Part shown: in pieces, positions 26,816 through 35,585 of the stretch
How the letters are laid out: every line of letters starts with the position of its first letter
How positions within the stretch are numbered: the stretch's first letter is position 1
Assembly (NCBI RefSeq): GCF_000308495.1
Contig: NZ_BAFU01000244.1
Location: forward strand, 1-64,000
Length of the DNA stretch: 64,000 nt
DNA from: Nocardia brevicatena NBRC 12119
Lineage (GTDB): Bacteria > Actinomycetota > Actinomycetes > Mycobacteriales > Mycobacteriaceae
Direction of reading: 5' to 3'
Position numbers and translations under genes: made by a program
The notes under the pieces: generated by a model
Databases searched by the model: none
Told to the model about the DNA's origin: nothing
The model's input: the letters and a program-made list of their open reading frames with translations, nothing else

Positions 26816-28678
26816 ATGGGCCATTACAAGAGCAATCTCCGCGATGTGGAGTTCAATCTGTTCGAGCTGCTCGAACGCGACCGGGTGCTCGGCATCGGAC
26901 CGTTCGACGAGGTCGACCTGGACACCGCGAAGGTCGCGCTGCGTGAGGTCGACCGCCTCGCCCGCGAGGACCTCGCCGAGTCCTTCGAAGAAGCGGACCG
27001 CAATCCCCCCGTTTTCGATGCCGCGACCCACACGGTCACCGTCACTCCGGCCTACGCAGCCGTGTACAAGACCTGGCTCGATGCCGAATGGTGGCGCCTG
27101 CGGGTACTACCCGAACTGGGCGGGACGACCGCGCCGAGCTCGCTGAACTGGGCATTGGCCGAATTCGTGCTCGGCGCCAACCCAACCCTGTGGACCTACG
27201 TCGGTTTCCCGACGGCGACCAGGGTCGTGTATCGCCACGGCACCGAACGGGACAAGAGGATCGCGCGGATCGCCGCCGAGAAGCAGTGGGGCGCGACGAT
27301 GATGCTCACCGAACCCGACGCCGGCTCCGACGTGGGCGCCGGCCGCACGAAGGCGATCCCCAACGAAGACGGCACCTGGAACATCATCGGTGTCAAGCGC
27401 TTCATCACCGCGGGTGAGCACGATCTGTCGGAGAACATCATCCACCTCGTGCTGGCCAGGCCCGTGGGGGTCGAAGGCACCGGAGGGCCGGGAACCAAGG
27501 GGCTCAGCCTCTTCCTCGTCCCGAAGTTCCACTTCGATCTCGAGACCGGCGAGCTCACCAGTGAGCGTAACGGCGTCTACGTCACCAACGTCGAGAAGAA
27601 GATGGGTGTGAAGGTGTCGGCGACCTGCGAGATGACGCTGGGCGAGAACGAGCCGGCCCGGGGCTGGCTGCTCGGCGAGGTGCACGACGGCATCAGCCAG
27701 ATGTTCGAGGTGATCGAAGACGCCCGGATGATGGTCGGCTCCAAGGCGATCGCCACGCTGTCCAGCGGGTACCTCAATGCGCTCGACTACGCCAAGATGC
27801 GTGTGCAGGGCGCCGACCTGACCCGTTCCTCCGATAAGTCGGCGCCCCGGGTCACCATCACTGCCCATCCTGATATCCGCAGGTCGCTGCTCACCCAGAA
27901 GTCCTACGCGGAAGGGCTTCGGTCCCTCGTCCTGTACGCGGCCTCCTGGCAGGACGATGTCGCCATCGGAAGCGCCGCCGGCGCCGACACGGCGCTCGCC
28001 GAGGCCGTCAACGATCTGCTCCTACCGGTGGTCAAAGGGTACGGTTCCGAGCGTGCGTGGACGGTGCTCGGTACGGAATGTCTGCAGACCTTCGGAGGAT
28101 CGGGCTATCTCCAGGACTATCCGCTCGAGCAGTACGTGCGCGACGCCAAGATCGACACCGTCTACGAGGGCACGACCGCTATCCAGGCCCAGGACCTGTT
28201 CTTCCGCAAAATCGTCAGGAACAAGGGCATGGCATTCGGACACCTGGTCCGGGAGATGTCGTCGTTCGCCGACGGTCCGGCCGCGGTCAGCGAGCTGGCA
28301 TTCGAACGCGATCTCCTGCTCGAGGCAGTGGGCGGTGTCTCGGCGACCGTCGAGAAGATGACCGCCGACCTCGTCGGCGCGAACCCGGCGGTCGACGGTG
28401 GCGACGAGAAGAACGTCTACAAGGTCGGGCTCAACGCGACCCGGCTGCTCTACGCGCTGGGCGACGTTCTCGTCGCCTGGCTGCTGCTGCGCAGCGCCGT
28501 GATCGCCTTGCGTGCCCTGGCTTCGGAGCTTTCGGCGGACGAGAAGTCCTTCTATGAGGGCAAGGTGGCCGCGGCCCGATTCTTCGCCCGCAATGTCTTG
28601 CCCGTCACGGTCGCCGAGTGCCGGATCGCCGATGCGGTGGATGTTTCGGTCATGAGCCTGGGGGAAGCGGCCTTCTGA
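26816..28678 (+). CDS. Large acyl-CoA dehydrogenase (FadE, about 620 residues)
   Basis: A long acyl-CoA dehydrogenase. It begins with the short AcylCoA_DH_N-type helix (MGHYKSNLRDVEFNLFELL). The core domains follow, with LTEPDAGSDVGAG, and the catalytic Glu region is TVYEGTTAIQ. The extra C-terminal domain of about 130 residues is typical of the 600-residue class. It oxidises longer or bulkier acyl-CoAs. A solitary copy of the N-terminal segment is encoded at 47053-47235. Confidence 0.94.
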   Translation: MGHYKSNLRDVEFNLFELLERDRVLGIGPFDEVDLDTAKVALREVDRLAREDLAESFEEADRNPPVFDAATHTVTVTPAYAAVYKTWLDAEWWRLRVLPELGGTTAPSSLNWALAEFVLGANPTLWTYVGFPTATRVVYRHGTERDKRIARIAAEKQWGATMMLTEPDAGSDVGAGRTKAIPNEDGTWNIIGVKRFITAGEHDLSENIIHLVLARPVGVEGTGGPGTKGLSLFLVPKFHFDLETGELTSERNGVYVTNVEKKMGVKVSATCEMTLGENEPARGWLLGEVHDGISQMFEVIEDARMMVGSKAIATLSSGYLNALDYAKMRVQGADLTRSSDKSAPRVTITAHPDIRRSLLTQKSYAEGLRSLVLYAASWQDDVAIGSAAGADTALAEAVNDLLLPVVKGYGSERAWTVLGTECLQTFGGSGYLQDYPLEQYVRDAKIDTVYEGTTAIQAQDLFFRKIVRNKGMAFGHLVREMSSFADGPAAVSELAFERDLLLEAVGGVSATVEKMTADLVGANPAVDGGDEKNVYKVGLNATRLLYALGDVLVAWLLLRSAVIALRALASELSADEKSFYEGKVAAARFFARNVLPVTVAECRIADAVDVSVMSLGEAAF

Positions 28679-28693
28679 CGCGCTGACGGACGA

Positions 28694-28730
28694 GGAAGGG
28701 CGCATCCGATATCCAATCGGGTGCGTCCTC
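28694..28730. terminator. Hairpin terminator between convergent genes
   Basis: The arms AGGGCGCATCCGAT and ATCGGGTGCGTCCT pair over about 14 bp with two mismatches or G-U pairs, 20 nt after the FadE stop. The following gene is convergent, so this hairpin probably ends the rightward transcript. Confidence 0.65.
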
Positions 28731-28974
28731 CCATTGTCTGCCCGCCTGATTCGCGTGGGAGTTGCCTCAGCACTCGTAGATGTCACGGCGGCACCGGATT
28801 CGGAGCCGCCACAGTACTCGTGCACGAGCGGACGGAACTGGTCTGTGATCACGCGTTCGACCTCGGGCGGATACGGCGTCGTGGCCGTGGACGAGGAAGG
28901 TCGGGGCCGATGGGTCGTACCGGCACCGTGCTGCCCACCCAGGCCGCGCGCCGCGTCGGATCACCAGCCGGTGG
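28731..28974. other. Short intergenic stretch between convergent genes
   Basis: About 240 bp of GC-rich sequence with no recognisable coding motif. The open frames crossing it are short and lack family features. Confidence 0.4.
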
Positions 28975-31107
28975 TCACTGGTCGCGCACGATGAACAGTG
29001 CGTCGACCGCGAGTAGACCGTTGTCGGTGACGAGGAGTGGGTTGACGTCCAGGGACTCGAGCCAGTCGTGACAGGCCGCGGCGAGGCGTCCGAATCCGAC
29101 CAGGAGATCGGCCAGCTCGGACAGATGCCAGGGCGCGGATCCCCGGTAGCCGTGCATGACGTGCAGCTCGCGGAACTCCTCGATGAGTGCCTCGGCGTCG
29201 GTCCTGGTCAACGGCGCCGGGCGGCCGCCGACTCGCTCGAGGACCTCGGCCAGGATGCCGCCGATGCCCAGGACCACCATCGGGCCGAGTTCGCTGCCGC
29301 CCTCGACGCCGATGAGCAGTTCGCCGCGCGCGGCGGCCATCGGCTGCACGGCGACGGTCTCGGACAGGCTGTGGCGCTGCGCGATCGCACGCATATCGGC
29401 CACCGCGCGGTCGAGATCGGCCCGCCCGACGTTCAGGGTGACCGCGCCGAGTTCCGTCCGGTGCGGCACATCCGCGAGCTTCACCGCGTACGGGCCGTCG
29501 AAGGACGGTGCGACCCGCGCTCCGGCCTCGACGGCGCAATACGGTGCGGTCGGGATGTCGAACTGTGTCAGCAGGTCCATGGCCTGCGCGAACGGGAGGA
29601 ACCGGCGGCCGTCGGCGGTGTGGGGGAGGGGGCCCGGCGGCAGGGGCAGGGCTGGCACGCGCTCGGCTCGAGGCCGTGGCGTCGCTCGGTCGCGGACGAA
29701 CACTCCCATCGTGTGGAGGCCGCGCAGGGTTCCGCGCAACCCGTAGCCGATCGCGACGCTACCGTCGGTGCCGATCACCTTCTGCGCGTATGCGCCGACC
29801 GGCCCCGCGCCTGCCGCGATCGCGACCGGCTTCCCGTAGCGACGGGCGGCGACCGCGACATCGTCGATGAGACGGCGGTAGACAGGGGAGTCGTCGCCCT
29901 CGCCCCACATGTTGACGAACACGACCGCGTCGAGTTCGGGGGATCCGACATAGCGGTCGACGATGTCGGTCCAGAACGTTGCGCCGAATCCGGTGGTGTC
30001 CAAGGGGTTGGGGACGGTGATGCTCGGAATCGTCGACGCGACCCAGTCGGCGAGGTCGTCGAGCGGCGGCAGGGTGAGTCCTTCCGCTTCGGCCAGGTCG
30101 TAGGCCAGCGAGGCGAAGCCTCCGGTTCCGGCGACGACGCCCAAGCGCTCGACGGTATTCCACTTCGCCGGGTCGAGCTGGTCGACGGTCGAGAGCCGAT
30201 CCACGAGTTCTTCGAGGTCGTAGGCGAGTTGGATCCCCGCGTGCCGGAACGCGACGTCGTAGGCCCAGGAGCTTCCGGCCAGCGCTCCGGTGTGGGACGC
30301 CGCCATCTGCTGGGTGCGGCTGTTTCGGGCGAGTTTGAGCGCGACGATCGGCTTTCCCGCGTCCAGGCAGCGCCGCGCCGCGCGGAAGAACGTCTCAGGC
30401 CTGCGGATTCCCTCGACGATCAGGCCGATGGCGGTGGTCTCCGGGTCGGCGGCCAGGAAATCGAGGTAGTCGGCGATATCGGTGGTCGCCTCGTTGCCCG
30501 CCGAGATCAGTCGCGAAATGCCCGTACCGGTCCGCAGTCGGGCGGCGATGGCGACGCCGCCGATCATCGCACCGCTATGGGAGACGATGGACACGCCACC
30601 GGCGGGCGGCCGGTAGTCCGCCGAGGCGGTCAGGTTCAGACTCCGTGGGACGCTGATGTAGCCCAGGCTGTTGGGGCCGACCACGGCCATCCCCCCGCGT
30701 TCGGCGGCGGCTTCCAGCCGGTGCTGTAGGGCGGCGCCGTCCCCGCCGACCTCGGAGAAGCCGGCGGCATAGACGACCAGTCCGCCGCAGTCGAGTGAGG
30801 CGCACTCCTCGGCCAGCGTCACCGTGCGCTCGGCGGACATCACCGACAGCACGACATCGATCGGTTCGGGAACATCGGAGATCGAGCGGTAGGCCGGGAC
30901 GCCGAGAACGGTAGGTGCCGTCGGGTGTACGAAGTGCACCTTCGCGCCGCTGTTGAGCGTCGGCCGGATGAAGGGTGCGACCGGGGACCTGTCGCTGAGT
31001 CCGACGATCGCGATCGTCGACGGGTTCAGCACCCGGTCGAGGGATGCCGCCGGGCGAACGCCGGTTTCCTCGGTGCGGGGCGCACCGCCGTCCGAGATAA
31101 GGGTCAT
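28975..31107 (-). CDS. ADP-forming (NDP-forming) acyl-CoA synthetase family protein
   Basis: A 710-residue acetate-CoA ligase/succinyl-CoA-synthetase-like protein. It has a CoA-binding Rossmann domain (VLNPSTIAIVGLS), a ligase domain with VVGPNSLGY and ASHTGALAGS (the His expected to carry the phosphate), and a C-terminal ATP-grasp domain (about residues 490-700). It couples acyl-CoA formation to ADP, unlike the AMP-forming enzymes nearby. It is transcribed alone, divergent from the esterase at 31406. Confidence 0.9.
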   Translation of the reverse strand: MTLISDGGAPRTEETGVRPAASLDRVLNPSTIAIVGLSDRSPVAPFIRPTLNSGAKVHFVHPTAPTVLGVPAYRSISDVPEPIDVVLSVMSAERTVTLAEECASLDCGGLVVYAAGFSEVGGDGAALQHRLEAAAERGGMAVVGPNSLGYISVPRSLNLTASADYRPPAGGVSIVSHSGAMIGGVAIAARLRTGTGISRLISAGNEATTDIADYLDFLAADPETTAIGLIVEGIRRPETFFRAARRCLDAGKPIVALKLARNSRTQQMAASHTGALAGSSWAYDVAFRHAGIQLAYDLEELVDRLSTVDQLDPAKWNTVERLGVVAGTGGFASLAYDLAEAEGLTLPPLDDLADWVASTIPSITVPNPLDTTGFGATFWTDIVDRYVGSPELDAVVFVNMWGEGDDSPVYRRLIDDVAVAARRYGKPVAIAAGAGPVGAYAQKVIGTDGSVAIGYGLRGTLRGLHTMGVFVRDRATPRPRAERVPALPLPPGPLPHTADGRRFLPFAQAMDLLTQFDIPTAPYCAVEAGARVAPSFDGPYAVKLADVPHRTELGAVTLNVGRADLDRAVADMRAIAQRHSLSETVAVQPMAAARGELLIGVEGGSELGPMVVLGIGGILAEVLERVGGRPAPLTRTDAEALIEEFRELHVMHGYRGSAPWHLSELADLLVGFGRLAAACHDWLESLDVNPLLVTDNGLLAVDALFIVRDQ

Positions 31108-31405
31108 GGTGTGGTCTTTCGGTCGGGTGTCCAGACGTCGGATGAAGTACTTCGGGAATGTCCTGTGCGGACGGAAACGGCGTGGTCACCGCGGTGCCCA
31201 CGCTCGCCGTGCGCTTCGGCGGTGGCGCACAGCAGCGGTTCGATTGTGCCGAAATCTACCACCGTGAACAGTCGTTATGGTCCTTTTTGTGGAAAGATCC
31301 AAAAAATGCAGGAAAATCAGTACAAAAGTTAGTGGTAACTATGTAAGCTGGCTCACAGCCCGGCGAAAGATGGCGCCGGGATTCGATGTCACATCCGGAG
31401 GACCC
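31108..31405. promoter_or_regulatory. Divergent promoter region with operator TTAGTGGTAACTATGT
   Basis: The stretch 31255-31350 is AT-rich. The element at 31329-31344 differs from the one at 25204-25219 by one base, and similarity continues for about 14 bp beyond it into CTCACA. The element sits about 60 bp before the esterase start and likely controls the esterase/flavin reductase genes. Confidence 0.6.
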
Positions 31406-32302
31406 ATGGCCAGGACCGAGGCACTCGCCCGCGCCGAGAAGATGTATCTGGACGGCTTTCCCGATCCGGCGACGGCGACGATCGAGGATCTGCGCGAGGC
31501 GTATGACCGACTGTTGCTGCAGTTCGCCCTTCCCGAGGACGTCGTGCCCGTAGCAGCCGCGGCAGGCGGCGTTCCCATTCTGTCCGTTACGGCGAAAGGC
31601 GCCGCGCGAGACAAGGTGCTCGTGTGGTTCCACGGCGGCGGCTACTCGATGGGCAGCGCCCGCGGCTTCCAGGACCTCGGTCACACCCTGTCGCGGGCCG
31701 CGGGCGTGACCGTCGTGCTGGTCGACTACCGGCTCGCGCCGGAGAACGCCTTCCCCGCCGCCATCGACGACGGTGCCGCGGTGCTCACGGCGCTGGTATC
31801 GGAGTACGGCACGGGCAATATCGTGGTCGGTGGCGATTCCGCCGGCGGCGGCCTGGCTCTCGCCACGCTCACCGTGCTGCGCGACAAGGGCGAACTTCTG
31901 CCCGCATCTGCGGTTTTCATCTCCCCGCTGCTCGACCTCACCGCAAGCGGTGCCAGCGTAGACGAGTTCGACGGTAAGGACATCGCCGTCTCGCGCGGGT
32001 CGATCCTCAACATCAGCGGGGCCTATCTGCAGGGGCACGATCCTAAGGATCCGCTCGTGTCGCCACTGTTCGGTGACCTGCGTGCATTGCCGCCCGCGCT
32101 GTTCATGGTCGGTTCCGGCGAGGTGCTCCTCGACGACTCCCGCCGCGCGGCGGCCGCGATCACCGCCGCGGGCGGGGCAGCGAGCGTCTCGGTCTACGAC
32201 GACATGGTCCACGTGTGGCCGTTGTTCTCGGCGATCCTGCCGGAGGGTATCCAGGCAGCCGACGAGGCCGGATCGTTCATCCGTAAGAACTTCGGGATCT
32301 GA
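31406..32302 (+). CDS. Alpha/beta hydrolase, HSL-type esterase/lipase (copy 1)
   Basis: A 298-residue hormone-sensitive-lipase family hydrolase. The oxyanion motif HGGG is at about 76-79, the nucleophile Ser145 in GGDSAGGG, and the acid/base residues in GEVLLDD and MVHVWP. GGAGG precedes the ATG at 31406. It hydrolyses carboxylic esters, so together with the two BVMOs it can open the ester or lactone product. Three further HSL-type hydrolases lie in this window. Confidence 0.93.
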   Translation: MARTEALARAEKMYLDGFPDPATATIEDLREAYDRLLLQFALPEDVVPVAAAAGGVPILSVTAKGAARDKVLVWFHGGGYSMGSARGFQDLGHTLSRAAGVTVVLVDYRLAPENAFPAAIDDGAAVLTALVSEYGTGNIVVGGDSAGGGLALATLTVLRDKGELLPASAVFISPLLDLTASGASVDEFDGKDIAVSRGSILNISGAYLQGHDPKDPLVSPLFGDLRALPPALFMVGSGEVLLDDSRRAAAAITAAGGAASVSVYDDMVHVWPLFSAILPEGIQAADEAGSFIRKNFGI

Positions 32303-32396
32303 GCGCCGGCAGCCGCCGAATAGTACCGGCGAACCCGATATCGCACGACAGCCACCCTGCCGGCGACACATTCGCGGCCGCCGCGAACCGATCCAC

Positions 32397-32434
32397 CCGC
32401 GGGCGTCGCGCCTATCGCGGCGCGACACCCGCGG
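32397..32434. terminator. Strong GC hairpin between esterase and flavin reductase genes
   Basis: Two 16-bp arms (CCGCGGGCGTCGCGCC and its near-complement, one mismatch) flank a 6-nt loop, 95 nt after the esterase stop and about 30 nt before the reductase start. No run of T follows. It may terminate or attenuate transcription, or set different expression of the two genes. Confidence 0.6.
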
Positions 32435-32465
32435 TTAGACCCTCACGTACGAAAGGACACCCGAG

Positions 32466-32954
32466 ATGTCCGACCAGCAGTTGCTCGACATCACCGCACG
32501 ATTCCGCAACGCGATGGCCGCGGTGTGCACGCCGGTCGCGGTCGTGACCGCCATGGACGGCGCGCGCCCGCACGGCACGACCGTGAGCGCCTTCGCCTCC
32601 CTGTCGATGTCACCGCCCTCCCTGCTGGTATCGCTGGACCAGGGCTCGGAGTTGTTGAGCCTGATCCTCCAAGCGAGGATCTTCGGCATCAATGTTCTGG
32701 GTAGCGCGCAGTCCGCACTCGCGGCGCAGTTCGCGCGCAAGGGCAAGGACAAATTCCTCGACGTCGCCTGGCGGACCGACCACGGCGTGCCCCGTATCGC
32801 GGGCGTTCCGCACTGGGTGGCCGCCGAGGTGATGGACACCGCGACGGTCGCCGATCACACGATCGTGTTCGGACGTGCCCTCGCTGTCGAAAGCGAGATC
32901 GTGCCGCCGCTGACCTATCACGACCGGGTGTTCGGCACCCACGCCGCACTGTAG
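32466..32954 (+). CDS. Flavin reductase (HpaC/HsaB-like)
   Basis: A 162-residue flavin reductase-like protein with the family pattern CTPVAVVTAMDGARPHGTT, SLSMSPPSLLVSL and a C-terminal HDRVFGTHAAL. It reduces FMN or FAD with NAD(P)H and supplies it to a two-component monooxygenase, most likely the HsaA-like protein at 25359-26561. ATG 32466 follows GAAAGGACACCC. The two components are 6 kb apart instead of adjacent. Confidence 0.92.
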   Translation: MSDQQLLDITARFRNAMAAVCTPVAVVTAMDGARPHGTTVSAFASLSMSPPSLLVSLDQGSELLSLILQARIFGINVLGSAQSALAAQFARKGKDKFLDVAWRTDHGVPRIAGVPHWVAAEVMDTATVADHTIVFGRALAVESEIVPPLTYHDRVFGTHAAL

Positions 32955-32995
32955 GCGCGGGTCGACGCTCCGAATCCGACGGAAAGACGCAGGGA

Positions 32996-33934
32996 ATGGC
33001 ACAGATGAATCATTCGGGGACGGCAGTGGGTCGGAACGGGCAGGCCTGCCGGGACGAAGCCTTGGCGCGGGCATGTCAGGCCTTCGCCTCGGTCTTCGGG
33101 GACGGCAGGCTGTCACTGGTGCAACTGCGCGGCAATCTCGACACGATGATGCTCGAACCTGCACTGGACGCGGATGTTTCGGTGCAGGAGACCTCGATTG
33201 CCGGTGTGCCCGCGCTCCGGGTCGCGGCCGGGACGGACATCGACGACACCGTGCTGGTGTGGCTGCACGGCGGGGGATATGTCATGGGCAGCGCCCACGG
33301 GTATCGGCACGCCGCCGCGGCGCTGTCGCGTGCCATGGGCTCGCTCGTCATCGTGCCCGACTATCGGCTCGCCCCGGAGTTCCTCTTCCCGGCGGCGCTG
33401 GAGGACGCGACCCGGGTGCTCGGCGCCGTAATCGCGGAGTTCGGTGCCGAGCGCACCGTTATCGGTGGCGACTCCGCCGGCGGCGGATTGACGGTCGCCA
33501 CCCTGATCGCGTCACGTGACAGCGGTGCCCCCTTGCCCGGGGCCGCGGCAGTGGTCTCACCTCTGGCGGATTTCACCATTTCCGGAGCCAGTGTCGTGAC
33601 CAATCGCGATACCGACCCCGTGATTACCGAACGTTCACTCGGATTGCTGGCCTCCACCTATCTTCAGGGCCACGACCGTCTCGATCCCCTCGCGTCCCCG
33701 GTCTTCGGCGACCTGGCCGGGCTTCCGCCGATCCTGCTGCTCGTCAGCGACAGCGAGATCCTGCTCGACGACGCGGTACGCATCCACGATGCGGTGCAGG
33801 TCGCGGGTGGATCGAGCGCTCTGTCCGTCCACCCGGACACCTGCCACGCGTGGACCCTGTTCACCGACTTCCTCCCGCAGGCACGCGAAGGCGTCGCCGA
33901 GATCGCCGATTTCTTCCGAAAGGTTCTGCCATGA
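32996..33934 (+). CDS. Alpha/beta hydrolase, HSL-type esterase/lipase (copy 2)
   Basis: A 312-residue HSL-family hydrolase with WLHGGGYVMGSA, the nucleophile motif GGDSAGGGL and a C-terminal DTCHAWTLF. It is closely related to the esterase at 31406 and lies in the same gene run. Its stop overlaps the next start (ATGA), coupling it to the enoyl-CoA hydratase. It presumably hydrolyses an ester or lactone intermediate. Confidence 0.93.
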   Translation: MAQMNHSGTAVGRNGQACRDEALARACQAFASVFGDGRLSLVQLRGNLDTMMLEPALDADVSVQETSIAGVPALRVAAGTDIDDTVLVWLHGGGYVMGSAHGYRHAAAALSRAMGSLVIVPDYRLAPEFLFPAALEDATRVLGAVIAEFGAERTVIGGDSAGGGLTVATLIASRDSGAPLPGAAAVVSPLADFTISGASVVTNRDTDPVITERSLGLLASTYLQGHDRLDPLASPVFGDLAGLPPILLLVSDSEILLDDAVRIHDAVQVAGGSSALSVHPDTCHAWTLFTDFLPQAREGVAEIADFFRKVLP

Positions 33935-34701
33935 GTGTGAGCGTCGACGACGATGCCGCGGTGCGGTACATCCTGATCGACCGTCCCGAGCGTATGAACG
34001 CGGTCGACAAGGACACGCTCCACCGACTCGCCGACGCGATAGAGAGCGCGGGCGAGGACCCCGCTGTGCGCGCGATCGTGTTGTCGGGGACCGGCCGGGC
34101 CTTCTGCGCCGGGGGAGATCTCGAGGTCGAGGACCCGCTCTCGGTCGAAAACACCGTGAGCACCTCCGACGCCGCGAACCGGTGCATCTCGGCGATCGTC
34201 GGTGTCCCGCGTCCGGTCGTCACCGCGGTTCGCGGACCGGCCGTCGGCGTGGGCGTGTCGCTCGCGCTGGCGGCGGATTTCACCGTCGCCCGTTCCGACG
34301 CCTTCTTCTCCATGCCGTTCACCTCGGTCGGACTGATGCCGGACGGCGGCGCCACGACGCTGGTCGCCGCCTCTGTCGGGCGCGCGGTCGCGATGCGGAT
34401 GTCACTGCTCGGCGAGCGTCTGAGCGCGACCGATGCGGCTCGGATGGGCCTGGTGGCCGCGGTACACGAACCCGATGTCTTCGAATCCGAACTCGCGAAG
34501 CTCACCGCGCGATTGACGAAAATCTCCTCCGAGGCGCTTGACGAAACCAAACGCGCGGTCAACGACGCGAGTCTGACCGAACTCGGCGCCGCCTTCACCC
34601 GTGAGCGCGCCGGTCAGATTCGGCTCACCACCACGGACGGTTTCCGCGCCGCCATCGCGGCATTCACGGCGAAACGAGCCAGGCCGAAGACCGGAGTATG
34701 A
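33931..34701 (+). CDS. Enoyl-CoA hydratase/isomerase family protein
   Basis: A 256-residue crotonase-family protein with SGTGRAFCAGGDLE, AVRGPAVGVGVSLALAADF and SVGLMPDGGATTLV. The position where hydratases carry a catalytic Glu reads Asp (MPDGG), which favours an isomerase-like or other crotonase activity. The ATG overlaps the preceding esterase stop. Start choice is firm because of the overlap. Confidence 0.9.
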   Translation: MSVSVDDDAAVRYILIDRPERMNAVDKDTLHRLADAIESAGEDPAVRAIVLSGTGRAFCAGGDLEVEDPLSVENTVSTSDAANRCISAIVGVPRPVVTAVRGPAVGVGVSLALAADFTVARSDAFFSMPFTSVGLMPDGGATTLVAASVGRAVAMRMSLLGERLSATDAARMGLVAAVHEPDVFESELAKLTARLTKISSEALDETKRAVNDASLTELGAAFTRERAGQIRLTTTDGFRAAIAAFTAKRARPKTGV

Positions 34702-34714
34702 ACTGGGAGTGGCA

Positions 34715-35353
34715 ATGTCGGTAGCCGAGATCAAGCACCTTTCCCCAATGGATGTACGGCAGACCGGCCGGGCCCGTGTCGAGCAGGCCTTGGTCGACCT
34801 CGCCGCGGGCCGGTCGATCGTCCTGTTCGACCCCGCATGCGGGGAGGCCAGTCTCGTAGCGGCTGCCGAGTTCGTGACCACAGGCTCGGTGTCGTTCATG
34901 ATCCGCCACACCTCGGGCTTCGTGAAGGTCGCGGTCCCGGAGGAGGACTGCGTCCGGCTGCTGCTGCCGCCGATGTGGCAGTTCGGCGACTTCGGCGCGA
35001 GTTCCGTGCCGGCCGTGACCGTGGACGCCGTGGAAGGGACAGGCACCGGAATCTCCGCGGCCGACCGCGCGCAGACGATCCGGACCATCGCCGACCCGGC
35101 CACCGTTCCCCCCGCGTTGTCCAGGCCGGGGCATATCGCCCCGATCATCGCTCGGCGTAACGGGACCGGAGTGGCCGAGTCGGTCGTGCGGCTTCTGCGA
35201 GTCGCCGGCCTGCGCCCGATGGCGGCCCTGTGCGAACTGGTCTCCCCGACGGCTCCGGCCAGGATGGCGGGCGAGCAGGAAAGCATCGATTTCGCGCGCG
35301 ATCATGCGATGACCTTCGTTTCGGTATCCGATGTGGTGATCTCCACGTATTGA
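34715..35353 (+). CDS. Divergent RibB-like (DHBP synthase fold) protein lacking the acidic motif
   Basis: A 212-residue homologue of 3,4-dihydroxy-2-butanone-4-phosphate synthase, the first enzyme of the ribulose-phosphate branch of riboflavin synthesis. The family segments RHTSGFVKVAV and TGISAADRAQTIRTIADP and the RPGH region are clear. The catalytic DDExRENEGDL stretch is replaced by FDPACGEASLVAAAE, which has lost most acidic metal ligands. It may have another role, or be a degenerate flavin-supply gene for the nearby flavin enzymes. ATG 34715 follows GGGAG, 13 nt after the hydratase stop. Confidence 0.82.
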   Translation: MSVAEIKHLSPMDVRQTGRARVEQALVDLAAGRSIVLFDPACGEASLVAAAEFVTTGSVSFMIRHTSGFVKVAVPEEDCVRLLLPPMWQFGDFGASSVPAVTVDAVEGTGTGISAADRAQTIRTIADPATVPPALSRPGHIAPIIARRNGTGVAESVVRLLRVAGLRPMAALCELVSPTAPARMAGEQESIDFARDHAMTFVSVSDVVISTY

Positions 35354-35417
35354 CTCCCGGATCCCGATCCTCCGACCGGCGCATACGGCTCGGTGGTACT
35401 CGGTCGAGGGAAATCCC

Positions 35418-35585
35418 TTGTCTTTCGTTGTGACCCCACCATGCTGTATCGATGCCACCTGCGTGCAGGTGTGCCCTGTCAACCGCATCCGCTCACCCCG
35501 GACGATGCGGGCTTTTGCACCACCGAAATGCTGGGGCTGCCCCACAAGTCGTGGCGCGGGGTGGAGCATGCTCATCCCGCAGCCA
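35418..35585 (+). pseudogene. Remnant of a 7Fe-type ferredoxin/FprB N-terminus
   Basis: The start reads MSFVVTPPCCIDATCVQVCPVN, split across the first frame and matching the N-terminal cluster-binding pattern of actinobacterial 7Fe ferredoxins (CxDxxCxxxCPV). The frame changes near 35485 into HPLTPDDAGFCTTEMLG, which continues the same family. After that the similarity ends. It is therefore a broken fragment without the second cluster motif. Confidence 0.65.
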
